The notes beneath the pieces are model-generated. The model had not been told where the DNA came from, searched no databases, and saw nothing but the letters and a program-made list of their open reading frames with translations. Positions 20,591 to 30,321 of a DNA stretch of 64,000 nucleotides are shown here, in pieces. How positions within the stretch are numbered: position 1 is the stretch's first letter; each line of letters starts with the position of its first letter. This stretch comes from Diplonema papillatum. Its lineage: Eukaryota; Euglenozoa; Diplonemea; Diplonemida; Diplonemidae. The position numbers were made by a program, and so were the translations under genes. The stretch spans positions 186,001-250,000 of the forward strand of contig JAPJBO010000006.1 in NCBI GenBank assembly GCA_030068145.1, read 5' to 3'.

Positions 20591-22641
20591 CGGGTTGCTA
20601 AATCCTCTTTTTTGTGTGTCTTGCTAGAGTTGTGTGTTTCGGGGGGGGCGGCAGTTTTTCTTTCTTACGTTCGGTACCGACGATGGACCGTCAGCACCCG
20701 TTGTCCTTTCTTTCTTTTGCTCCCGACGACAGCGTAGCTGCCAGATCAGCCCACCCGAGGCGGGTTGGATCGATCCTGTAGGCAGGGTTTTTTTGTTCCT
20801 TCGCACTTTCTCTTGAGAGTCTCCGGTTTGCACGCGAGGAAACGTTGGACGAAAGTGGCGGGTGGGATGGGATCGTGTCCTTTTCGCGTGACCACTCACT
20901 TTGCGTAAAAGAAAATGAGGGTGAACAGTCGTTTCTTCTTTCTGTTCTTTAAAGCCGGATCTTCCTCCGTGAGGCGTTCTTCTCGAATGCCTGTGCAGCA
21001 ACCATAGCGGGGGCACCTTTTGCAGTACCCCGCGGGACTTCGCGCGTCACTGCAAAAATTATCGAAACAAGAAAGCGGTGTACGTTTGTGCGTGCCCGAG
21101 GAAGTTAGCCTGTTAGTGTGAACGTCATCGCTCGGCGAATCAATCACGCTGCCAGCGTCCTTTCGAGCTTCAACCGAAGCTGGCTGTCCTTCCCGCCCAG
21201 TTAGACAACCCGATCTGCGAGCGTATCCGGCTCTCTTTGGGAAAGCGCTCACCCTATGTTCGGAAGCCTCGTCTCATTTCATGCAATGCGTGTCGATGGT
21301 CCTGTGGCTCTCTTGTCGTTTCTCGAAACATGTAACGCGTGTCGATGGCCCTGTGGCTCCGGTCGTTTACACGCGACACTGATGTTGAGCTAATGCGAAT
21401 GACGACTTGCACTCCACACAAGCTCCTGACGTCTGGGCTATTGCCCACTTGGCGTAGTCATGGGCCACGCTGATGAGTACTGCCACTGGCCCCAGGAGTG
21501 GGTATCCAACGGCTGTTTCGGGCTTCTTTGCATCACTCCGTCCAGTACACACAGCTTGACTGCTGACCGGTGAATTGCACCTCATCTTTTGCAAGAAGAC
21601 CTCGTGGGTCCAACGGAACGGGAAGACATAATAAGATAAACAGAAACTGAAGGGACGAAACCCAGGAACTGGAAGCGAAGCTAGATTTTGCGGCGCGAAC
21701 TGTTCGTATTTGATCAGCGCATCGACGCTGTTGCTCTTCACTTGGGATTTGAGTGCAAGCGCCGGATGCACGACTCGGTGCGTATGACGAGGTAACCTGA
21801 GGTGACGGATGCAGACCATCGCCACCGGTTCAACCTCAAACCAACAACCCTGCAGCTGGTCCCGGGATCCGGGATCCGCGGAAGGGGGGAGCCAGATAAT
21901 CTGTTCGGTGAGCAGCATTACGCCACATGCGATGGACACCTACCAGCGTGGCCGCAGGCCCGTATTTGTCCAACTTGCCCCCCGAGCTTTGCCCGAGCTG
22001 TGCTTGCGTCGTAAGGTCCTCTGGACGATGGAATGGTGCGGTCGTTCCGTTGGGTACCGTGGGTACCGGTGACGTCGAGCCCCTTTGGTCTGAAGTCAGA
22101 AGTAGGGAAACCTCGTGCGCGGCAACCATCCCCCAGAGACGATTGAAACCCCGACCGTGATGGCCACAACCGAACTAGATGCCGAGGCGAGAGCCACACC
22201 ACCGCGTACTCAGCGGTAGCCTGCGGTTCCCAGGTTGCGAGCTACCAACTTCTCCAGGCATCGCGAGCCTTGAAGCATTGCGTGCCGGGATCCAGTTCCG
22301 ACTGAGGCAGAGATTCTACTGTCGAATCGTATCTCTTGCACACGATACACTGGGAGAACCCGCTGTGGCAGCCAACGCTGGGCACGGCGAGCTACAATTC
22401 CAGCCAGTCGGCCCCTTTGCCTTGGTATCATGACAAACTACTCGGACCGTGGCATGCAACCTTGTTTTCCAACTGACCAACACCAGGTGCACACTGACAA
22501 TGGCAACGCGCCATGCAAGATTGACTGTCTCGGAACGCACATATTGTGTCTTTCGTATAGTACTATATACGCTCTTGAACCCAATCCGGTTTGCAGATGC
22601 CAAGATGCTGCCTGCCTTTCACAGCTACTCTTGGAAGAGGC
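20591..22641. other. intergenic stretch, no supported gene
   Basis: No convincing coding region. A small tandem duplication carries gcgtgtcgatgg.cctgtggc at about 21288 and 21338. The 19-mer GGAAGTTAGCCTGTTAGTG at 21099 recurs at 23145 inside the CWC15 intron, so it belongs to a dispersed repeat. Confidence 0.55.
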
Positions 22642-23663
22642 TTACTTGATGTAGCGCTGCATGAACTTGCGGTGGAAGTCATTCCGGACGGTGTCGTTGA
22701 TGAAACGCCGCTTGACCTGCGGCTCGTCGCGGGCTTGGTTTTTGAAGGGCGTGTCGTCGTCCCACCGCCGCTTGGTCGTGAAGGCTTGGCCCTCCGTCGT
22801 GTCCTCGTCTTCGATGCTGACGAGGGGGTTGCTGCGCGTTACGAGCTCGTCTTCTTCCTGCTTCTTCCGCTCGCTTTCTTCTTTCTTTTTCTTCGCCGCT
22901 TCCTGCTCCCGCTCTCGTTTGACCTTCGCCAGCATTCTTTCCAGCTCGTCGTCAGAGTCGTCGCTTTCTGTTGTTAGTTGTCATAATCAGTTAATGTGTT
23001 TCCAGCACCGTTGGAACAGTCGTATTAGAAATGGATCATGATTTGGCCGGCGCCATGTTTAGTTGTACGGGCCGCTTCGCCCCACCCAGCTTCAGAAGCG
23101 TGAACGTCAGTTCGAGTAAGTGGTTTCTTTAGTTTACGTTGTCGGGAAGTTAGCCTGTTAGTGAGTGGACGATCATTATGAGCCGGTCCGTCCCAATCTC
23201 TTGAAACTGCATCGAAGTGCCTGCCGATGTGTATCACAGTGAATCACGGTCCAACACGGTGTATCATGCATCGAATTGCCCGGTGCTGTATTCTTCGGTC
23301 TATCACGGTCTATCAAGAGGGGATGGACCGGCCCACATTAGGCTAAGCTCCTCCCGAACACGCTGTCAGCGTTCACTTTCGAGCTAACAATTAACTGTTG
23401 ATACGAAGAATTGGACACGGGAGCGTACCTTCTTCGCTGCTGTCGAGGTTCACGTCCGGGTCCTGGACAGGCTTCTGCAGCGTCGACTTCTTGTCGTCTT
23501 TCTTCTCATCGCGGGGCGCCTCGGCTGCCTTGTCTTTGAGATCGTGCCTTCGCTTCAAGTTCAGCTCGCCTGGCAAATCTCTCGCTCGCAAATGGTGCGA
23601 CTGCAGCGCCCCTTTGTCGGTGGCGATCACGGAGTTGAACGTAGGCCTATGCGCAGTCGTCAT
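22642..23663 (-). CDS. CWC15: CWC15/Cwf15 pre-mRNA splicing factor (two exons)
   Basis: Exon 1 is 23663-23429 and exon 2 is 22967-22642; joined they give 186 residues. The N-terminus MTTAHRPTFNSVIATDKGA and the central LRARDLPGELNLKRRHDL match CWC15, and the C-terminus has the diagnostic KRRWDDDTPFKNQA, FINDTVRNDFHRKF and terminal RYIK. CWC15 is a component of the Prp19-associated (NTC) part of the spliceosome and acts in the nucleus. The donor is GAAG|GTACG and the acceptor is ctaacaacag|AAAGC. The codon split across the junction restores GAA inside an acidic Ser/Glu/Asp run, as expected for the middle of the family. The length is a little shorter than the animal protein. The following segment EREQEAAKKKKEESERKK is a charged helix. 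Confidence 0.93.
22968..23428 (-). other. intron of CWC15 (461 bp)
   Basis: GT-AG intron defined by joining two conserved halves of CWC15. A CTAAC branch-point-like motif lies only a few bases before the AG (ctaacaacag). The intron contains a copy of GGAAGTTAGCCTGTTAGTG also found at 21099. Confidence 0.88.
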
Positions 23664-24055
23664 TGTTGACTTTCCTTTTCCTGGCTGTTGCTAGTTGCCC
23701 CTTTTCAACCTGGAGGGCAAAGTCTTGAATTTGGTTCAGTGTTCAGGCCTGAATTACGCCGACATCCAGCGCGCTGGGGATAGTACAGCTTCATATCCAG
23801 CGGCCACTGGCGTCGACGGCTCAGGAGCAGTTGACTTTGTTAAAGGGGGGGGTCGAATATTAACACCTGTGCTATTATTCGATTTGTCGAAAAATAAGAG
23901 CTCGTCACTCGCACAACCGCGGCTGATACAAAACTAATGATGATGATGACGGGAAGAGAGAGTTGTTCTCGTTGAACGCATTTCCCGACAGGTCCGCGCA
24001 GCGGCAAGACAAACAGACGCAACAGCGGTTCTTAAATTTCCCACAAACACGCACT

Positions 24056-24690
24056 TCAGCACGTGCCCAGGAACCAAGAGACGAAAGCCGAGGAGGCGTG
24101 GAACCCCCCAATCCGATCTCTCAGGAGGAGTCCGGAACCGGGAAAAACCGTACACCCTCGCGTGTGCTTGTCCGCGCGCTGCACGTCTGTGGGCACCCAG
24201 ACAACGTCGATGATGAGGCCCGCAGATTCCACGATCTTGAAAAACAGGCACAGGACTTCGTTTGCCCAGAAATTCTTGCTGTGCCCCTTCTTCAGAGCGA
24301 ATACAGCTGCTTGGTTATCAACCTTCAGGACGAGAAGAGACCCCGGAGCCTCTAGAGATGCGAACCAGACCGCCTGCGTCGCAGCCAGCAGCTCCTTCAG
24401 GTATATATGGACCGACGGAACCCCCTGATAGGCGAGCTCCGGTCGTGTCTCGAGAACCACTGCCCACTCGCTGTCCGAAGCGTCAGACCAAGCCACTAAA
24501 CGACGCCGGTTCTGTCGACCTCTGTTTCCCATTCGTTCCTTGACAGGTCCGCGAGCACCGACCGCAGATCATATAGGGCCGAAGGGGGTACGTCGTACGT
24601 GTCATCCCATGACCACGTGCCGCCCCCCAAAAGCGATGCCGCCCGGCGCAGAAAAGCCATCGCCGAACGCGAAAGTTCGGAAAACAGCAA
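24056..24690 (-). pseudogene. relic of YR-retrotransposon RT connection and RNase H
   Basis: In minus orientation a first frame (24690-24496) reads AMAFLRRAASLLGGGTWSW and VPPSALYDLRSVLADL, matching the region after the polymerase in the complete element at 27709. A second frame (24532-24056) carries an RNase H domain: AWSDASDSEW, KELLAATQAV, LKVDNQAAVFALKKGHSKN and WVPTDVQRADKHTRG, with the acidic residues still present. A frameshift separates the two. No recombinase or gag lies next to it. It is a divergent, dead fragment of the same superfamily as the complete element. Confidence 0.85.
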
Positions 24691-24829
24691 AGTTCGGGCG
24701 AAACTAAGTTGCTAGGTTGTGGTGATGCAAAAGCAAAGTTCGGGCGAAGCAAACTTCGGGCGATGCTCAGTTCTGGTAGACTGACTCACGTTACCCAAGG
24801 GGACCCAAATACCGCGAGTTAATGAGAAA

Positions 24830-24975
24830 CTCTGCAACATTTCGGGCACGAAAACCAACAACCCCCGAAAATTATCTTTCGACCGGAAAAGTGTCCTTGG
24901 CCGGGTTCGAACCCGGGCCTTCAGGCCTGAAGTGTGCGGCAAATACCCGGTGCCCGAGTCACGGATCGAGAAAAC
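24830..24975 (-). repeat. tRNA-derived SINE-like unit
   Basis: On the minus strand a tRNA-like head contains the RNA polymerase III B box gggttcgaaccc (plus strand 24904-24915). The tail reads cacttttccggtcgaaagat and later ggttttcgtgccc. A related unit at 38780-38905 has the same B box, a similar spacing to an actttt..cgg tail and the same ttttcgtgccc. The acceptor arms do not pair, so this is not a working tRNA gene. Confidence 0.55.
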
Positions 24976-25031
24976 CCCGGAGTGTGACGGGGGAATTGAC
25001 TACTAGAAAAACGCGTACGACGGTAGGCTAA

Positions 25032-26096
25032 ACAAGTGCCCCCGGGCTTCGCCCCCGACCCCTAAAAAGTGGAGTTGGCTCGACAGAGCTATTAGCATAT
25101 CTCTCGTCTCGGACCAAGTAAACAATGTCCGATTCCACTGATTCCGACTCACGGATTCGCAATCCGCTGGCTCCGTGTCAACAACAGATTTCGTCGCGGA
25201 CCCGGAGTCCGATCACGAGCCTGAGGCTCACGAATCTTGAGGACCGTAACCTCGATGAGATGCCGGAGGCCGCAAAGCTCTTCCATGACAAAACCCATCG
25301 CATGTATATGCGAAGGGTTGTCTGCAGGATGCTCTGACACGTGCTTCAGTCACAAAGAAGTGGAGTCGGAGGTCGCAGACAAACCCCGTTTCGAAATGAA
25401 GCGGAACCGCGAGCAGGGTGGAGAGAGCAGCGTGTGTGTTGAACCAACCCAAGCTGAGAAGCGTTGTCGGCTTGTTCAGTCTGTTGCCTTACCTACATGT
25501 GAAACTGGCATAGGTTAAAGTCTACCAGAAGCGAAAAGGATTCCGGGTGCTACGGTGGCCGTGCACGTTCTTGGGCGCGTGCCTTGTGTTGGGCGGGTGT
25601 TTTGTAACCCGTAAAGTTCTTTTCTGGTGCAATCTGACGAGACTGGTGCCGAGTTTTGTCTCACAGCTGGTTTCCTTAGGCTGCAACTTTACGGGAGAGG
25701 CAACGACAGGCGCAATTCACCTCAAAAAGGACCACACACCCCCACTCACAAGGACAACGCACCGTCACTATTTTTTACAAAATTTCAAGATCTTTCTTTT
25801 TTCTTTTTTACACAAAGATGTAAAAAAGAAGTAGTTAATATTGAAAACCATGTGGAAAAATGCAAAGATCTTTGTAAATCCATGATGAAATGTTGGAGGA
25901 AATGAGAAGCTCGTCGCCGCAAACCGTGGCGTTTTCACTTGCGTCCTGAATCCAGCTTTACGTAAAAAACGATCAGGCCCTGCGTTCAACGAAAAAATAT
26001 AAAACACCGAAATGTCCACCATGTCATGGCGCACCCCGTCGAGAAAAAGCAAGTTCACGTACCCAAGTGAGCTAGGCGCTGCTTTCCTTTCGAGCG
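25032..26096. other. intergenic stretch, no supported gene
   Basis: Short frames only. The A/T-rich part at 25770-25890 contains tttcaagatctttc, which resembles the left flank of the complete YR element (27690-27708), so it may be another copy of that target sequence. Confidence 0.5.
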
Positions 26097-26296
26097 GGTG
26101 ACGGGGAGCAAACCCTTGAGAGGGGTGAAGCTCTTAACAAGCGAGGCGACCGCGTTCGTCAAGGCGCGTTTCTCACCCAATGAGGAGACTGCGGTACGTC
26201 AGCTACGCGCTGTGGTGGCTGGGGTCCTGGGGGTGGCACCGGCTGCAGTATCGAGTTTAGTCGGCTCCAGGCTTCTGCTGTCCTTCTGGCAGCTTC

Positions 26297-26780
26297 TTGT
26301 GGACACCGGAGGAGGTGGCGGCAGAAATGGCGCGCCTCGATGTCGATTACGACACGGGCCTGGAGGAAGACGAAGAAGATACGGAGGACAGTGCACAGGA
26401 GGACGAAACGCCGATAGCCGGTGGTGTGGAGGACTCGCATAGAGCCGCCTCAGCAGGCCGAGGCACCGGTTTGCGGCCCCCTGGTGTCCCGTCCCGTTTC
26501 CCGGTCGCGCTCACCCCCCATCACGCCCCCTCCGGTTGCCGACACCCTCATCGCCCTCATCGAGCGGATGGAGAAGGAGAGGAAGGCCGAGATGGCCGAG
26601 CTGCGGGCTGAGATAGCCCAGCTGAAGAAGGCGCAGCCAGCGGCTTCGTCTGGTCGCAGATGGCCGGAAACTCAACGCACTTATGAAGAAGCCCCCGGCC
26701 ATGCTCCTTCCCGGCATCGACGATGTTGTGAGCAGGTTCCTCGCGTCGAAGTTTGTAGCGCAGGCGGATGCTTTGAGCTA
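26297..26780 (+). pseudogene. relic of YR-retrotransposon gag fused to start of RT
   Basis: An acidic stretch (EVAAEMARLDVDYDTGLEED) and a coiled coil (ALIERMEKERKAEMAELRAE) resemble a gag. Immediately after, in another frame, is ADGRKLNALMKKPPAMLLPG followed by DDVVSRFLASKFVAQADALS. This matches the RT of the complete element just before polymerase motif A (CDGRKLNAVMPRPPPMLLPS). The recombinase and the RT N-terminus are absent. The frame ends at a stop at about 26775, where orientation flips: the next RT segment lies on the minus strand. Confidence 0.75.
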
Positions 26781-26783
26781 GTT

Positions 26784-27330
26784 TCACCAGTTCCCCTCGA
26801 GAAAACAGAGACGTCGCCTGGTCGAGAACAAGAAGCAAACCACGCCGCCGAACACAGCAAAAACCTGCCGGGGTGTCGCACGCCCGCTCATGACCGGCGC
26901 GAGGGCTTCGCCCCCTAGAAACTTTTTCACCCACGACGGCGCCGATCGGTAGCGAGAAGGCTCGGCCCCCAAATCGAACTCGAGACCGAGGGCCTCGAAA
27001 CGGCTGAGTGGGCGTCCGTACATGCTGTCGTGAGTATTCATGGCGGCGCCGACCAGCTGGCAGCGGTGTTGAAAACGCCGATAGCGCCTCTCGGCTTCCT
27101 CGTATGAGGTGCCAATCACAAAAAAGTTGTCGACCCAGCACACACCTTCGGACTCCGGCAACAGGACACGCGCTGTCCGCTGGGCTATACAGGGGGCCCA
27201 GTTCCAGCCCATGCACATCACAGAGAGCTGAACCTTCGTAAATCGACCCCTTGGGCCAGACAGGTTCATGCCGAAGAAACGCGAGACCGACAAACCCCGA
27301 AAATCATTGTCGACTGGAAAAGTGCCTCGC
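26784..27330 (-). pseudogene. inverted relic of the same RT, polymerase motifs A to thumb
   Basis: In minus orientation the frame reads FRGLSVSRFFGMNLSGPRG, then QLSVMCMGWNWAPCIAQR (motif B region), then CWVDNFFVIGTSYEEAERRY (motif C), SRFEALGLEFDLGAEPSRY, and ends in VFGGVVCFLFSTRRR. It takes up the RT where the plus-strand fragment at 26649-26780 stops, so an inversion breakpoint falls inside motif A. Motif C is VDN, as in the complete element. Confidence 0.85.
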
Positions 27331-27708
27331 AGGCTCATCTGATTGTCACGGTGAGCGTTTGTTGCAGTAGAGTGATTGTCAGGCCTTCGACTACCCTGAG
27401 CAACGCACTGTGCACACAGTCGGTGTCTACGTAACAGCAGATGGGTCGCGCTGCGGGCGCGGCTCATGGGTGAACGTCGTTGTGGCCGCAGAAGGGGGTC
27501 GTGCCGTGTCGGCGGGTGTTCGCCGCTTCTTCTCACGTCTTTTGCGGTGCCCTCGCCGAGCTTTATTGGCCGTGTGAGCAACCATTAAAGCACAGAAACT
27601 GCACTACTACCTTGACGTTTTTTCACAAAATTTCGTCGTCTTGTTGCGTTAGTGGGGAGTCATTTGCAAGCAAATGAGTACCACACTATTTCAAGATCTT
27701 TTTTTTTT

Positions 27709-27914
27709 ACATAAGCGCCAGCTTGAAAGGAAATGCTCGACGATGCTGCCCGACAAAGAACAGAAGGGATCCCAAGTGCTGTAACTACCGAACCACGTGT
27801 TGAACGGACGTGAGGTCATGCGGGTCTACCCCTACACGACAAATCACACAAACACAACAGGTCAAAAAATCCTGAGTGAGAAAACAACACACGGTGGTGT
27901 AAGCGAAGAACAAA
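27709..27914 (+). repeat. split direct repeat A1
   Basis: 206 bp starting acataagcgccagcttgaaa and ending with the 20-bp A/B core. One difference from A2. It carries the leader upstream of gag and ends six bases before the first likely gag ATG (27920). Confidence 0.93.
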
Positions 27915-27919
27915 AAGGG

Positions 27920-29371
27920 ATGAAGTGGAGTAGGGAGGCCGCGGTGGAGTGGGTGAAGCAGGCTACGGGGCTCCAAGTTCCGTCCGCTTTCCATTTTCGT
28001 CCGGACAATGGTCGACTGCGGCCGATTATCCGGTTGGCGGGGGAGGCCGGCGCTTCCGCGGACGCGTACCTGAGGTCCCTGCTAGGGGCCCTGGGGGGCG
28101 AGCAGCCGCCGAGCGGGACGGCGCAGTGGGTGTTGGCTTGGTTGGCATGCGCGTCCGCGCCCACGGCCACCCGTGCTGACTTCGAGGAACTGGTCCGGTC
28201 GGTGTCGCCGGACCGCGAAGACCCCTCCCCTCGACTGCCTGGCCGCTCCGCCGACGCCTCGCACTCAGACTCGGCGGATTACGCCGCCATCTCCGCCGCC
28301 GCGGCCACAGCGGCGGCCCGCGCCTCATCAACTGCCGCCACTTCTGCTGCTGCTGCCGCGGCCGACCCCTCCGCCGCCTCGTCTTCCGCTGCTGCTCCGC
28401 GCACCCCCTCGGGGATTCCGCTCCCGGGAACACCGGACGGAGACGAAGAGGTCGCCCGGGCCCTGCAGGTCGACGTGCAGGACACGCCCGCGAGGCGGGT
28501 GACGTTTGCGGAACGCCCGGACGACATCCGGCGCCTGGAGGGCCAGGTGGAGCGCCTCACCGCGATGGTGCTGGAGCTCGTGGAACGCTCCTCGCCCCCA
28601 GCCCCTCAGCGCCCATCTGTCCAGCGCAGCATGGAAGTGCCGCCCCCGCCTCCCCTCGTCGATGCCTCTCGCGTCCCGTTCGGGTCGCATCACGCGGGGG
28701 CAGGCCATGTTCCGGCGCCCTTCTCTGCCCCCCAGCCGCCGGCTCCCGCCCAACCGGTCCAGGAGAACCCATTCGCGGGGCAACATTTCTCGGCACCCTC
28801 CCAGACGGAGGTTTTTCAGCAGGACCCGCTCGACGCGCTGGAGCGCGGGTCCGTTCAATCCCAACCAGCGCTGATCACCCCGGGCCCCGGGCTCCTCGAC
28901 CCCCGTGTGTGGCTGTCCTACGGGCAGGTCGAGAAGTCGCTGCTCCTCGTCCACATCCGCGATATTTTCGCGGAAGTCCTCAACGGGTCGCAGACCCTGG
29001 CGAACGACGGCCAGCACCTCCTTCACCACCTCTCGTGCATCCTGCATCTGATGGACGACTCCTCCGACCCAGAGGGGATGGTGCAGCTCGCCGAGAGCAC
29101 CTTGCACCGCCTAGTGGTACTCAAAACAGGCCTCAAGGCGGGCTGGTCCGTTGCGGCGGACCTCCAGAAGGCGTACCACGAGGAGGACGTGGTGCCCGCC
29201 TTTCTCCGCCGGGGGTACCAGGCGATGCGGAAGGCGGACGAGCAGCCAACGAAGCCCGCCCGGTCTCGGGGGTTACCACAGACGAGGCGCGCTGCCCCTC
29301 CCCACAGCGCAGCCCCCCTTCCGCAGGCGGACGGGGCGCGCACCGGCAACAGGAGGAAGGGGTCTCGGTGA
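27920..29371 (+). CDS. gag-like protein of the YR retrotransposon
   Basis: 483 residues from the ATG at 27920, just after repeat A1; an in-frame start at 27797 inside A1 would add 41 residues. It begins MKWSREAAVEWVKQATGLQV. A low-complexity Ala/Ser/Pro region (about 120-215) is followed by a short coiled coil (DIRRLEGQVERLTAMVLELVE) and a conserved-looking helical C-terminal part (WLSYGQVEKSLLLVHIRDIF, GMVQLAESTLHRLVVLK). No CCHC zinc knuckle is present. Position and make-up suggest the nucleic-acid-packaging protein, but no domain proves it. The stop overlaps the start of the recombinase frame by GTGA. Confidence 0.75.
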   Translation: MKWSREAAVEWVKQATGLQVPSAFHFRPDNGRLRPIIRLAGEAGASADAYLRSLLGALGGEQPPSGTAQWVLAWLACASAPTATRADFEELVRSVSPDREDPSPRLPGRSADASHSDSADYAAISAAAATAAARASSTAATSAAAAAADPSAASSSAAAPRTPSGIPLPGTPDGDEEVARALQVDVQDTPARRVTFAERPDDIRRLEGQVERLTAMVLELVERSSPPAPQRPSVQRSMEVPPPPPLVDASRVPFGSHHAGAGHVPAPFSAPQPPAPAQPVQENPFAGQHFSAPSQTEVFQQDPLDALERGSVQSQPALITPGPGLLDPRVWLSYGQVEKSLLLVHIRDIFAEVLNGSQTLANDGQHLLHHLSCILHLMDDSSDPEGMVQLAESTLHRLVVLKTGLKAGWSVAADLQKAYHEEDVVPAFLRRGYQAMRKADEQPTKPARSRGLPQTRRAAPPHSAAPLPQADGARTGNRRKGSR

Positions 29372-30321
29372 GCGTCCTGGACCGCTTCCCCCCACCTCCG
29401 CGCGCGACATCCGGTGGTCGGGCGCTTTTGTTGGAGCCTCCGCTGTCGAACGGCGAGCGGGAGAGACTTGTTGGCAAGGCCAACTCGTACATCGGCGACG
29501 CGCTGGCGTTGTCGACGCGACGCGGCGTTCACTCGGTGTACCGGCGCTTCCTAGAGTTCCGCCATCACTGGGAGACGCGATTCGGTACGCCGTTGGACGT
29601 TCCGACGGCGGTCGTTCTGTTTGTGACGCGTCTCCTGTCGCGCGAACTGAACCCCATCTCTCCGTCCACCGCGATACAGTACGTGGTCAACGTACAATCC
29701 GCGGAGAAGCGTCTCGGTCGACCGATCGAGAGTCAGCTGGTTCGAGACTTCGTCAGGTCCCTGAAGAGGGCGGGTGCTTTGCGGCCGACCAAGCAGGCAG
29801 TTCCGGCCACAAAGGAGGATGTGGAGCGCGCCGTGCGCCTCGAATCAGATCCCGTGATGCGTCTGGCCATCACCCTCGCGTGGCAGGGGGCAGCCCGGGT
29901 GGACGATGTCCTTACCAGAGAGGCCCGAAACGTGACCGAGAGCTCCGATTTCTGGTCGGTGAACTGGGTCGGCTCGAAATCGGACCCTTTCCGTTTGGGA
30001 CAGGTGACCGGCGTGGTCCTTCCACCCCCGCAGGATCAGACTCTCCGATCCCTCCTCCGCTCCACGCGCCCGGGTCAACGTATTTTCGCGGGCGTCACGT
30101 TCCGCCGCGTCGTGGCGGCGCTGAAGAGGGCCAACCAGGCTCTGACGGGGCATTCCCTGCGCCGGGGGGCGCTGTTTCGCCTCCTGAGGATGGGCGTCGA
30201 CCTCGACACGCTCCGGAGAGTGTCCCGCCACTCGACCCAGGATGCCCTTGTGCGCTACCTCCCGGAGGCGGAGGTACCCCTCGTCCGGGAGACGGCAGGC
30301 GCGTCGGCAACCCTCCTGTGA
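29368..30321 (+). CDS. tyrosine recombinase of the YR retrotransposon
   Basis: 317 residues if read from the GTG at 29368, which overlaps the gag stop; no usable in-frame ATG precedes the catalytic domain. The N-terminal helical core-binding part is HSVYRRFLEFRHHWETRFG. The catalytic set is complete: Arg177 in GAARVDDVL, His262-x2-Arg265 in GHSLRRGALF, His288 in RVSRHSTQDA and Tyr297 in VRYLPEAE. It would cut and rejoin the circular DNA intermediate at the split repeats. It lies in the -1 frame relative to gag, so expression needs reinitiation, frameshifting or a non-AUG start. A relic of a related recombinase is at 53640-54500. Confidence 0.92.
   Translation: MSVLDRFPPPPRATSGGRALLLEPPLSNGERERLVGKANSYIGDALALSTRRGVHSVYRRFLEFRHHWETRFGTPLDVPTAVVLFVTRLLSRELNPISPSTAIQYVVNVQSAEKRLGRPIESQLVRDFVRSLKRAGALRPTKQAVPATKEDVERAVRLESDPVMRLAITLAWQGAARVDDVLTREARNVTESSDFWSVNWVGSKSDPFRLGQVTGVVLPPPQDQTLRSLLRSTRPGQRIFAGVTFRRVVAALKRANQALTGHSLRRGALFRLLRMGVDLDTLRRVSRHSTQDALVRYLPEAEVPLVRETAGASATLL

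Noticed and set aside
24898-24975. Functional tRNA gene
   Set aside because: The B box is good, but the acceptor stem does not pair and the T stem is imperfect; a tail shared with another locus indicates a SINE-like derivative.
29151-30317. Upstream extension of the RT frame through the recombinase region
   Set aside because: The translation before 30318 is Arg/Pro/Gly-rich shadow sequence of the recombinase gene; RT similarity starts only after the recombinase stop.
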